Origin: Turritopsis dohrnii
Taxonomy: Eukaryota > Cnidaria > Hydrozoa > Anthoathecata > Oceaniidae
Length of the DNA stretch: 64,000 nucleotides
Direction: 5' to 3'
Assembly (NCBI GenBank): GCA_027922465.2
Contig: BQMF02000177.1
Span: 558,001 to 622,000 of the forward strand
Made by a program: the position numbers and the translations under genes. Positions 24,158 through 34,053 of this stretch are shown here, piece by piece. How positions within the stretch are numbered: position 1 is the stretch's first letter; each line of letters opens with the position of its first letter. The notes below the pieces were generated by a model that was given only the letters and a program-made list of their open reading frames with translations, ran no database searches and was not told where the DNA came from.

Positions 24158-24863
24158 AAAGAATAAAGAGTGGAATCCTTTAATATCAAACACCATAAAT
24201 TTGCATCGTTCTTTTTCATTGATGCTTTTGAACCAGTCAATGACGGTTGCGGTGTTGCCCCGTTATTGGAGTTGAAGGGTCGATTGGAGCGGTGCGTTCG
24301 TGATTTGAAGTATTGTTTTGCTGATTCTGTCGATTTCATTTTTTGGAGGGTTAATCAAGCAAGTTGGCAATTTGTTTTCAAAGTTCGGGTTGTGGTCTTT
24401 TAAAGTGATGAAGCATTCGTTCTCACCGTTTACATTCACTTGATCGGAAACTTTCGCTTTCTCTGCAAGGATCTTGCCGTCGGAGTTGATTTTCTCACCC
24501 GTGTTTGGTTACTTTTCTTGTAAGATTTTGTGATTGCGTTTTGGAGGATTTGGTTATACTTCTCATTTGGTAGTTTGTACATGTTTGATGTTTTGTCAGC
24601 TTGTGTCAGTGTGGTGTTCATTCTTTTGATTTCTTTTATATCTGCATTCATTTTGTTTTGGAAGTTGCAACTGAGTTTACGGAATTTTATTTCCTTAACG
24701 AGGTCAAACAGTTTGTTTTCGAAGCTGACTAGATCGTTAACGCTCGGTGGGCAGTTCGGACTTTTCAAACCATAGGTTTCTCTTTTCATTTTTGTGGTTT
24801 CCTCGTCACCCTTTCTTTTCTTCTTCTTTTCGTTTGACTCGTAGAAGAACGCTTTCCATCTGT
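24158..24863 (-). pseudogene. PLE N-terminal and finger region
   Basis: Read leftward: RWKAFFYESNEKKKKRKG, then RETYGLKSPNCPPSVNDL, LSCNFQNKM, QADKTSNMYKLPNEKYNQIL and ITKSYKK. After a frame shift come ITLKDHNPNFENKL, LINPPKNEIDRISK and DWFKSINEKERCKFMVFDIK, with the first catalytic Asp. The order matches the other PLE blocks. The extreme N-terminus is missing because the inverted tail copy joins at about 24863; the lost part is represented on the plus strand at 25314-25480. Confidence 0.65.
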
Positions 24864-25204
24864 AAGTGTGGAGATTGAAAAGAAAAAACTATGATTTTAA
24901 TGTAACCTGGAAGATCAAGAAGAAATGCACACCCTACAACCCAACGACCGGAAAATGCAATCTGTATTTGAGTGAAAAGTTTCTGATCATCGAAGAACAA
25001 TTCATCAAAAAGAACTTATTGAACTCTCTCGATGAACTGGTGTCTAAATGCTGTCACCAAAATAAGTTCAAACTCCAAAATATATAAAATGGCGTCAATC
25101 GAGATGCCATTACATTGTAATTTTTACCGTTTTCAGTTTAGTTAGCTGATGAATCTTAACGAAGAAACTCAGAGTTCTAACAAATACTTTGTCTTTCTTT
25201 ATTG
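24864..25204 (+). mobile_element. Inverted copy of the PLE tail
   Basis: The plus strand carries the C-terminal GIY-YIG frame (CTPYNPTTGKCNLYLSEKF; the second Cys is replaced by Tyr) and the 3' untranslated tail (AAAATGGCGTCAATCGAGAT ... CTTTGTCTTTCTTTATTGT). It mirrors 21165-21520. This gives the PLE a long terminal inverted repeat. Confidence 0.75.
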
Positions 25205-25480
25205 TTTATAATATGCTCCTCTTCGTTGAGTACTTTTACGAAAGAAGATAACTCAGACAACATGTATCATACGCCCCTTCGTTGTCGGGCACTTTTTAAC
25301 TTCAATCGTCAAAATGGATAGATACAATCTCAATTATTCGGTAAAGAACATACCAATACCTGGAGAACTACAGTACAAATTACAATTGATCGATAAAATT
25401 GAACTTTTGATAAAGAGAATGAGATGGAAGGCGTTGTTCTACGTATCAAACGGAAAGAAGAAGAAAGGAAAGGGCTGAGT
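25205..25480 (+). mobile_element. Head of a second PLE copy, plus strand
   Basis: After the tail copy comes a 5' leader and a frame starting at Met 25314: MDRYNLNYSVKNIPIP..., IDKIELLIKRMRWKALFYVS..., ending at a stop after a Lys-rich KKKKGKG. These are the first residues of the same RT family and overlap the RWKAFFY block at 24863. The tail-to-head join at 25204 is what a partial tandem PLE insertion leaves. Confidence 0.65.
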
Positions 25481-25499
25481 TAACGAAAAATTGAATTAA

Positions 25500-25850
25500 G
25501 GAATTTGCAAAGATAAGTGCGCCACACGTTGTAGAACTGAAAAAACGGATCAAAAAATGTATGGGATCGTTCCGCTACGACCAACCTATACAGAGGTATC
25601 ACAGTTCAAAGATTTTCATGACTTCACAGACCCGTCCCCCAAACAAAATTTGGTATAAACTTTTCGTCTCCCTATCGCCTATATCGCAGACCCCAAAAAA
25701 CGTCAGTTATCCCAATTGAATACCAAAAAAACTTCCCCTAAACGTCGTACTCGTTTGGGTATGCAATGCTTAGGTTTCAAAGTAACGTCAGACACAAGAA
25801 AAAAAATGATTTCTCTCACAACTCAATCAACAGACAAACAAAAAAACAAA
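25500..25850 (-). mobile_element. Helitron internal fragment, reverse orientation
   Basis: On the minus strand it reads ATTGGGATAACTGACG..., then the TCTGCGATA and GGTTGGTCGTAGCG blocks found in the Helitron units at 4800, 9690 and 10110. No TC or CTAG ends are seen. Confidence 0.6.
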
Positions 25851-25851
25851 C

Positions 25852-26137
25852 CTGTTTTGTTAACACGCCTATGTATTGTAAATGGGCGTCTCAATATTTC
25901 TAGTTGTTTGTTGTTATGTCTTGACCAGTTGAGACTGCTCAGAAAATAAGCAGCAAATAAAGCAGTAATTATACTGACAATCAATAATGTTGCATATGGT
26001 ATGTCATGATTTGGCACGTCCTTGTTGATCTGCTCGTTGTTGTGTCCATTACCGCCCACAACCTGCTGTTCATTGCCTGTTGGGGATAGCAAATCGTTTA
26101 GAACAAATCCTTCCTTTTCATTTCTGTGTTCGGCCAT
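25852..26137 (-). CDS. Exon of a possible single-pass membrane protein
   Basis: The Met codon follows immediately on a strong splice acceptor (poly-T, CAATTCTTAG). The exon encodes a polar, Asn-rich N-terminal part (about 45 residues), a hydrophobic segment YATLLIVSIITALFAAYF at about residues 48-66, and a short Arg/Lys-rich tail (RRPFTIHRR). It then reaches a possible donor (ACAG|GTTTGT). I recognise no family. By the positive-inside rule the short basic tail would be cytoplasmic. No further exon is evident among the repeats to the left, so it may be truncated. Confidence 0.35.
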
Positions 26138-26140
26138 CTA

Positions 26141-26185
26141 AGAATTGCAAAAAAAAAAAAAAATAAATAAATAAATAAATAAATC
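26141..26185. repeat. (A)n(AAAT)n simple repeat
   Basis: A poly-A run passes into AAAT repeats. It forms the polypyrimidine tract of the acceptor just described when read on the minus strand, or is a retroelement tail. Confidence 0.8.
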
Positions 26186-26500
26186 AATGATTAGACAGTA
26201 AAGCAGGCTGGTGGAACTGTTGCAAAGGCATCTGGTACTAGCACAATTTTCGCAATAAAGTTTTTTTATCTTCGAGATGTTTGCATTATTCTTACATAGT
26301 GCTTAAAATAGCTTCAATCGGACGCCGTTTTTACAAACGTTATTAGAGATGCAGCTCCAAGCCAAAAACTTATTGAATCCTATGATATAACCTTTTGCAG
26401 TTTAATTAATAATCGGCCCTTGCTTCGTTTTCAGATGCTACCTTGTTGGAAAATCATTAAACGAAGATCTTTCTCATGATATATTAAAAAGTACTTATTA

Positions 26501-28565
26501 CCCACCCAACACCATGACGTCCTTGTGACGTCATAATCATGTCGGACGATGATCTTATAAGACGTTATGAGAAGGTCATCATAATATCATATTTGCAACA
26601 AAAGGCGACGTCAGATTCGTGACTTCGCAAGGACGTCATAAAGTAACTTCCTTGTAACCTAGCTGTTTCACTGAGAGTCTTCTGCGACGTCACTGAGACG
26701 TCATACGACCACGTTCTGGCAATATTACTACGATTGAAAATTTGCTTAATCATGATGGAACGCACAGATTTTGACCTTACCGAAGTGATGGGAATGAATA
26801 AATGCATAATTTCAGATTAAACGTCTTTCAAATAAAAACAACTCTTAAATATATTATACACTTAAAAAATACAATACAAGAAAACTGTTTCTTTCAGTTC
26901 ATTTCTTCTTCAACCGTAAGGGAAAGGTTTTAAAACGTCAATTATCGCTTTGTTCACAGAAGCTTTTTTAACCACCGGCAGAAATTTCACAGCTTACACA
27001 CACATACAACCAACTACTGTTAGAATCACAAATCATCTTGTATAATGTAACGAGAGCGAGGTGTCAATTGCACTTATAGTGATCCCTATAGGACAAAAAA
27101 AAGATGCGATACGCAACGCCAGAGATCATAGAAAACGCGCACAGGGACCGAATCAATGGACCTAAGCAAAGCTAAAAACAAAAACAAATAGCAAATATAA
27201 AGGACATAAAGTGGAACTAACTTTTCGCAAGTGAAAACAAACTTTTACTTGTTTGGGGAAACATATTACATTGTTATTATTTTATAATCCACATTTCTGT
27301 AATTTGTGTGTAAACATATACTTATTGTTTTGTACAAAAAAGGTAAAACAACTGTTGAAAGAAAAAGTTACATCTTTACTTTTATAGAAAACATGCTATA
27401 GTCTGTTCACCACATTCATGGCCAAATCGTTAGTTTGGGTCTGATGAGGAAGCTCCTCATTAGCACATAAATTAAGAAAAGATCAAACATAAAAATGCGA
27501 CAAAGTATGTTTTAAAACAGGGGTTGAACATATGGTTCTATAGAAAAGTTGAACAAAGATTATTTTTTTCCATAATTGCTACATTGTGTCCTTTAAAAGC
27601 CCTTGTTGAAAATAAGTGTTCCATTGAATGTAATACGTATTACGTACATTTCAACAAAAGTCTATTGTTCTTTTATTTTCATCTTTTATTTTCATCAAAA
27701 CAACTTATACGCACGATGGTTAGTATTCAAAAATTATCTAAGATGTGTGTATCCATGGAAATATCTAACCTCCTGAAAACTCTAAAAGTTCAGAAATGAA
27801 GGACAACCTTATTTAAGGCTGTCCTCCACTTAGCCGTGCGAGCGCGGCGCTCAGACGATCTATTGTTATTAAAACAATAGATCGCCTGAGCGTAAAAGGT
27901 GTTCGAAATGTTACCTCCACTTTCATCATACGAATAAAAACAAAAAAATGTTTTGCTGATTACGCTTTTTTTCTTGTTTTGTATTTTTCCTGAAAGCTGA
28001 TTGGTGCGATCAAAATCGTGTCGCCTGAAAGTAGAAGTTGTTTCAACTCCCAGACGAACACTTTTCTTTCGTGTACGAATTGGATATTGCGCAATATCTA
28101 ATTGGAATAACAATAGATCGTCCGAGCGCCGCGCTCGCACGACTAAGTGGAGGTCGGCCTTTATGATAGCGATCATTAAAATTTGAAAAATCACCGAAGC
28201 ATTCAGCCGTGTTTGTAAATGAATGTAGTAAACAAACTATACTAACTATTTAAGGCACTTTTTTCGAGACATTTTATTTCGAACTTGTTATCGGGTTCTG
28301 ACAGTTCCATAGGATACGCGGAACTCAACTGAATTTGTAAACCGATTTTACGTTTTTACGTCGTAAATACGATCATTAGGTCATGGTTTGGTCGTCCTTC
28401 GTTTGTATTAAATGACTTTAAATGAAGTCATGAAAAAGTCACCTTGCTGACGTCATATTAAATGACTTTAAATAACGTCATAAAAAGTCAGAAAGAAGTC
28501 ATTTGACTTCCTGACCAGGTTAAGACGTCGTGGTGACGTCATAGTGACTTCATGTGTTTGGTGGA
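26501..28565. mobile_element. Non-autonomous TIR element rich in GACGTCA
   Basis: Left end CCCACCCAACACCATGACGT; right end read inward CCACCAAACACATGAAGTCA. Both continue into GACGTCA-rich subterminal arrays (about 26511-26710 and 28385-28555). No coding sequence is credible inside. A 345-bp MITE is nested within it. Flanks are TTATTA and ATAATAAA; the target duplication is unclear. Confidence 0.65.
27816..28160. mobile_element. PIF/Harbinger-type MITE
   Basis: TIRs of about 55 bp begin AGGCTGTCCTCCACTTAGCC on the left and AGGCCGACCTCCACTTAGTC on the right. A GC-rich part (GAGCGCGGCGCTC) is shared by both. TTA is present immediately outside each end (27813-15 and 28161-63), the usual 3-bp Harbinger target duplication. 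The element is non-coding. Confidence 0.8.
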
Positions 28566-29778
28566 TAATAAAAGATACGAAGTGATAAATAGATACACCA
28601 GGTTAACTACAACAAACTTCTCAGGGCCTACTTTTGGTTCAAATTTTTATAAAAAATATCAAATATTTATTAATTTAAAAAGGTTCATTAGAATTTATTC
28701 TAAAGGCTATGTGAGGTTTAGCCTGAATGTACATTAAACTGTGGAATTTGTGTTTCGCCACATTACCAAAGAATTTGGAGAGTAAACGTATTTGACATCC
28801 ACAGGTAAGTAACATACAGTCTATATTTTGATTTAGTCTATATTATGATTAAGTCGGAAATGCAGCTATAATAACAACGAATACATATTGAAGTTCTAAA
28901 AACAGTAAAGAACATTAAAGGTAATACCTGTACTCACACTAGTCAGAGATTTTACAAAAATCTAAGCATTCGATTTATTCGTAATAAACTTACTTTGATC
29001 TAGAAAAGTTGTTAATATGTCGCTTGATCAAATTACGCTATTTGAAATGCCAGTTTCTATGACTACAAATTTCAAATCTTTTTAAAGATAATGAACTTCT
29101 GTATAGAGATCTCAGGATTATACTTTTCCGCTGTTAGCAAAAATAGAACAAATGAGAATGCTGTAGGAACGAGCAGCTGTTTCATTGTTTTAAGATCGTG
29201 GGGTGCACGTGCTTCAAATTTTACAAAGAAGTTCAAACTCAACAAGGGAAGGAAGTATCGTGTGTTAGAAAAAATTTTGAAATTAGTATTTTGAGATACT
29301 TGAGAGTGTTCAGACCTGGCGATTGGCGATTACGACGATTGATATTTTTGTTAATCGTTGTAATCGTCGTAATCATCAAGTCTGCACCAGGCTTTAAAAT
29401 TCATCCAAACATAGAATAATTGATGATAGAAGGCAAATAAAAATTGGTAAACTTTTAAAAATATTTCTTGCTTGGCCTGTTTTCTAATAGCCACTTTTCA
29501 AGATCCGGTCTTTAATAGAAGGCGGCATTTATTACACTGCGGCGTTTATTACAAATGTTCGGCTATAAGTGCAGCGTTTAATAGAGGGCGGTGTTTATAA
29601 GAGAAAGTACGGTATGGTATTTATTTTAAGATTTTTTCTTTAAAAGCAAGGTTTAGAATAAACGAATTGCCAATGACATTGATCAGTATTTGTCATAATA
29701 CGCCTTTCCCGAATTCAATGATGTAATTACTATCTCTATTTCAAAACGAGGCCCGTATGGACAACCATAAACAAATAT
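28566..29778. other. No gene; one hairpin
   Basis: AT-rich sequence without a convincing gene. A hairpin with stem GATTACGACGATT / AATCGTCGTAATC, bracketed by CCTGG/CCAGG, lies at about 29316-29390. Imperfect TTTATTA.A..GCGGCGTTTA repeats lie at about 29515-29610. Confidence 0.45.
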
Positions 29779-29848
29779 GGAGAATGTGGAACAAGAGCAT
29801 GTTGATTTTGATTCCATTTCGCTTGTAAATCAACCTGAACAGGTCATT

Positions 29849-30489
29849 CCCAGCGGGCACAAAGACGTCGTAAAAACGTCGTAAAGACGTCCTTTCAAGA
29901 CGTTCCTAAGACGTCGCAAAATGGTCGCGAAGTGGGAATCTCAAAAGACGTCCCAATTACATCTTCATTGAGACGTCTCGATGACATCCCAACGACATCG
30001 TAACGACGTCGCAGGATTATGAAATTTACTCTTTCAAAAACTGTAATAGGCCACAGGCGGACCGAACCTGGAACCTCCGGTGTGCCAGCCGAACTCGTAA
30101 CCGTTATGCCACTGCTGCTTGTTGTCATGACGTTTAAAAACATTTACAATAAATTATTCTATACAGACTGATTGCTTTTGAAAGTTTATAATTGTTTCGA
30201 AGATCGTTATTGAATCTGCACAGAGACGTCCCAAAAACGTCGTAAAAGGATCCCAATTGCAACGTCCCGTTTCAGACGTCCCTACGACGTCCCAAAATGA
30301 TGTTAAGTTTATAATTGTTTCGAAGGTCGTTATTCAATCCGTATAAAGACGTCCCAAAAACGTCGTAAAAGGATCCCAATTGCGACGTCCCGTTTCAGAC
30401 GTCCCTACGACGTCCCAAAATGATCTGGAAAGCAAACAACCATTTTACGATTAAAATGAGCGTCTCAAAGACGTCTTGTGCCCGCTGGG
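29849..30489. mobile_element. TIR element with CCCAGCGGGCACA ends
   Basis: Perfect ends: CCCAGCGGGCACAAAGACGT on the left, and read inward from the right CCCAGCGGGCACAAGACGTC. The inside is built of GACGTC/AACGTC arrays. TT is duplicated at 29847-48 and 30490-91, and excising one copy restores the surrounding reading frame. A tRNA-like B box (GGTTCGGTCC) with flanking A-box-like sequence sits on the minus strand at about 30050-30115. Confidence 0.8.
30186..30420 (+). repeat. 119-bp tandem duplication inside the TIR element
   Basis: Two nearly identical copies, each from GTTTATAATTGTTTCGAAG to CCTACGACGTCCCAAAATGA, follow each other directly. Confidence 0.85.
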
Positions 30490-31331
30490 TTGTTACAGAA
30501 TACGTCCCAGATGAAAATATTCAGTATTTACTTTTGAAAAATATTGAAGCAAATTTGAACATTACTGTTATAACGAAGACGGAAAGTAAAAATTTGACGT
30601 GGGGTAAATCTTTAGATTTTCTGCCTGTATTTAACGTCTGACAATTTCAACATCAGAAATGGACCCATCAAATAGTTCAGGGTTGTTACACCAATAAATG
30701 TCGCAATCAACAGTAAATGTCGCAAACCCAACAGCATATTTTGCAACAGCAAATGTCGCACCAAAATTGATGATCAACAGTAAATGTCGCAAAAACAGAA
30801 ATTACTTTACCACATCCACTTATCAATGATAAAGGTCTCTCCTCGTTCTAACAACTGTTGCAATGCCCGAAAACCAATGTCGCAAGTGTCAACATTGGCC
30901 TGGTAACTCAGGGAAAAAATGAAAATAAGAAAGAGGATATATAGAAATGTTTTTCTTCATACACAATACAGAAATACATATTACAAACAAACTCGACTTC
31001 ACTGTAGTCTCAAAATACCTTTTCATAAATACTACTTTTCTGACGATTTGTTCTAGTTAAGACAAATGTGTAATGATTCAAAGAAACTATCAAAACAAAC
31101 ATACGACTAACCGTTGAGGAAAACTCAGAAAATAATTTTCCTGTTTTTTTTTTGTTTGTTTCTTTTTACAGTTGCTAACAAAACTAAGAAAGCTCTAAAA
31201 TCATATTAGAAAAGTAAGAAAAGTATGCAATGTAAACAAGCTTTTAGGAGGCTTCAATGTTTAGGCCATGTGATGGATATGATCGCAAACCACCCATAAG
31301 TCAATGCTTTCAATGTTATCATAGCAGTATC

Positions 31332-31634
31332 TCATCTCACAAGCCTTCCTGTACACCTTCTTGGTCGGTTTTCAGCGTTTGATAAAGCATCCTTCAGTTC
31401 TAAGGATATTCCGCTATAGCTTCTACCACTAAGCTCAATAAGGTCTTTAACGAGCATTCTCATATTTGATGGAATATCATTTTTAACCATTTCGAGGTAA
31501 ATTTTAGCGATGTAGCCGTCACCATTTCCCCTGTTGTCATTCCCTGCAACTTCGCCATCCATGTGCAAACTCCTATCATCATCTTCCATGTTGTCATCAT
31601 CTACTATTTCTCCACCATCCAAGTTCTCAATCAT
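31332..31634 (-). CDS. Acidic C-terminal frame of the Ginger-like element
   Basis: The 100-residue frame starts with an Asp/Glu-rich stretch (MIENLDGGEIVDDDNMEDDD) and ends in a basic tail (ENRPRRCTGRLVR). It lies just downstream of the OTU block and is probably the far C-terminal part of the same protein. No domain is recognised in it. Confidence 0.35.
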   Translation of the reverse strand: MIENLDGGEIVDDDNMEDDDRSLHMDGEVAGNDNRGNGDGYIAKIYLEMVKNDIPSNMRMLVKDLIELSGRSYSGISLELKDALSNAENRPRRCTGRLVR

Positions 31635-31659
31635 CGTCTTGTCACTATCTCCACTATTT

Positions 31660-32145
31660 CAACTCTCCACCGTAAAATCAAAATCTGTACGCTGAATACT
31701 AACATAATGCTCACCATTACCTTCAGGGTGATAACCAACAATCACTGTAGGAATGTTTTATGCATCTTCCCGTGGTACAATAATCCTTCTGACGAGACAA
31801 CGTGAATACGTACATAAAACAATTCACTTATCGCTTGCAAGGTCAGGTGGTCTCCGAAAGTTGAGTCTTGCCTCCATGTCAATGTACTCATCATAAGTAT
31901 TGTAACGGTCAGAATTAAACAAACTAGAGAAATTTTCGCGATCATTATATGGAGACTCTCTGAACTCTATCATGTAATCAACCACAGCCTGTCGCACTTG
32001 ACTAGCCGACATTTCGGAAAGTTTGAGTCTGTTCAATTGGTCACTAATGGCACTAAATTGACAATTCCCATCTGGTAATGGATTCATTAATTTGCCATAA
32101 CCTGAACGTTCGAAGGCGTTTTCTAGTCGTTCGTCTAAGCTGAGA
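31660..32145 (-). pseudogene. OTU-type cysteine protease domain
   Basis: Read leftward: LMNPLPDGNCQFSAISDQL contains the OTU box, Asp-Gly-Asn-Cys with the catalytic Cys. It continues with SASQVRQAVVDYM, then after a one-base shift TFGDHLTLQAISELFYVRI, then GEHYVSIQRTDFDF with the catalytic His. The spacing of Cys, the W/F-GD-x-LTLQA helix and the EHY motif fits OTU deubiquitinases. The frame shift near 31880 and a stop near 31742 make it a pseudogene. In Ginger elements OTU domains are fused or adjacent to the integrase; here it follows the integrase on the same strand. Confidence 0.65.
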
Positions 32146-32159
32146 GTTTGAAAAAGGGA

Positions 32160-33842
32160 TTACATTTTCTTCTCTCTGCTTGTTGTTCGTAATAGCTGTT
32201 CGACGTTTGTATATTTTTTTCTTTTTCGTTCTTTCGCGACTGTTAGGCTCGTGATATCGGACACAAGTAACCAAACTTTCTCAAGAACCTTTGTTTTTGG
32301 ATTTTTAAACTCAATTTGGTATTTTGATAGCGGATATTTCTTCCAATCACTTTTCCTTTGATGGAGAATCTCTTTCGTGGTCTTTTGGTTACACCATATG
32401 GATAATTCAACATAATTTTTCTCATTCAGTTTGTAAATTGGTAGAGGAAACCTTTTGAGTGCACCATTGACCATTGTTTTTGCACACTTGCTCGAAGCGT
32501 CGTATGCTGCCTTTTGAGTCATATCCATATTAGCAACGTCTTCTTTGCTCAGTGTTGGCCATAACTGCAAGTTCACCTTCACTTTACGGATCACTGTCTG
32601 CATTTGGGTTAAAAACATAATTCGACTTTCGAGATACATAGATCTCAAATGGACTTCTGCCACCTAGCTCTTTCTTCACATCATCATTCATGATGGACTG
32701 ATACTCTGGCAAATGTTTGACCCAATTTGCACCCTTTCTCAGTATGTCGAATCGAATTTTATCTCGTAATGTTCTGTGACTTCGTTCAACTTTTCCCTGA
32801 CTTTTTGGGTGGTATGCGCGACTGTTGATAATTTTTACACCCACCGTTTTACAAACTTTCTGTGTACTTCCTTAAAATTCTCCCCCATTATCACATTGCA
32901 AGATTTTAGGTGGTCCATGTTCACGATAGATTTTCATCAATTCATGCGACACAATTGAACTCCTTTTCCTTCTTAGAGGGCGTAACCAAAGAAAACGACT
33001 GAAAACGTCTTGAACTGTGAGAATATACCGATAAACATTTCCGTCATATTCAATAGCGTCATTTTTCATGTCGATAAGATCTATTTGGTGCCTTTCTGAT
33101 ACTTTGTTGGATGTTATCGGATGAAGTAAAGGTCTGTTCCCGAAATGTCTTTTTGTGTTCTACAAGAAAAATATACATACAAATGGAAAGCTCAAACAAC
33201 ACGTTGTTTCAACATCTTTTGACCATCCATCAAGTGTTGATTTATCTACCCAACTGCAAGTTTCTGCCATTTTTAAATTTGAATAAAGAGTTAAAACTTA
33301 AGCGTTAGTTTTTGTTTTGCACATAAGGAACTTTACCTAGGACTGGCTGTTTATTTTCGATTTAAGTAGGTGGCCCACCCGACAAAGCGTGACTGCAACC
33401 GTTGCGTCAGCTAGCGTGCACCAGAATCTTTGCATGATTTTTTCACTGCACCGATGGTTCTTTTCAATTCTTCTTTTCTGATCAAGTGTTTCCCATCCGC
33501 ATGGACTGTTGTTCCGCTGGGCCCAATCCGTAGATCTTTGCCTTATTTAAAATAGAACAAAAATTCGAAATTCGGTCAGTCTTCTCACTATTTTTGTTTT
33601 CCAAACTTGCGCTAAAACAACATTGATAAAAATTTACCTTGTTTAATCCATCGCTGGTATTTTCTTATCACAGACTTTTCCAGTGGTGTTCGATCAACTA
33701 CCGGTGTTTCAAAACAGTTGTTCATTATACGTACTAATATATCATACTCTTCTTCGGTGAGAGCAGTTATGTTCCTTTCATGAACAGCAGATGCGCCTCC
33801 CAAACAAGCAAGAAAAACCATCAATACTTTTAAAGTCTTCAT
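32160..33842 (-). pseudogene. Retroviral-type integrase (Ginger-like transposase)
   Basis: The apparent first exon (Met at 33842) gives VHERNITALTEEEYDILVRI. A second exon from about 33540 gives KDLRIGPSGTTVHADGKHLI and a Lys-rich segment, then a stop. An exon from about 33163 holds the rve core. The DDE residues are visible: first Asp in HQIDLIDM, second Asp in LQCDNGGEF, and Glu in SQGKVERSHRTLRDK. After the core come a GxSPFEIY motif, a stop near 32588, and a basic C-terminal region. A stop after GGEF also interrupts the core. KRBA2-like domesticated integrases are relatives. The apparent N-terminal signal-like sequence is probably chance. Confidence 0.65.
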
Positions 33843-34053
33843 CGTTCCAAAAGAATAGTTTTCCTAAATTCGTCCCGATCAAAAAATATTTTTATGCTGA
33901 CAGTCATGATGAACGTTTTTTTTAATCTTTTGCAACCTAGCTTGAATCAACAGCTCGATAGTTCAAAAGATGTTTCTTTGTTTCAACACTTTGAATAATA
34001 GGGAACAGAATTCTATTCAATCTCCCTTTTTTGTTCAATGTGTTGGAGAACTA

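Larger units (their letters stand above)
21165..24863 (-). mobile_element. Penelope-like retroelement (PLE) with nested insertions
   Basis: Read leftward from 24863 the pieces follow the order of one reverse transcriptase with a C-terminal GIY-YIG domain: N-terminal region (24863-24158), middle (23704-23537), RT palm to C-terminus (22460-21719), GIY-YIG (21718-21284), then a tail to about 21165. A SINE (23705-24157) and a DNA transposon (22461-23536) interrupt it at in-order positions. The last roughly 340 bp recur in inverted orientation at 24864-25204. That fits PLEs, which often carry inverted or tandem terminal copies (pLTRs). Many stops and shifts show it is dead. Confidence 0.75.
29779..30641 (+). 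pseudogene. Short reading frame interrupted by a MITE
   Basis: The frame begins MENVEQEHVDFDSISLV at 29779 and reaches GTCATT at 29848. After the MITE it resumes in phase with VTEYVPDENIQYLLLKN at 30492 and ends at a stop at 30641. Without the insert the two parts read as one frame of about 74 codons. I recognise no family. It may be an exon of a host gene or an older transposon gene. The Ginger-like element begins 43 bp after its stop. Confidence 0.4.

Noticed and set aside
33770..33842. Signal peptide at the start of the Ginger-like gene
   Set aside because: The hydrophobic start is short and the downstream protein is a nuclear-type integrase, so this is probably chance or a mis-set start.
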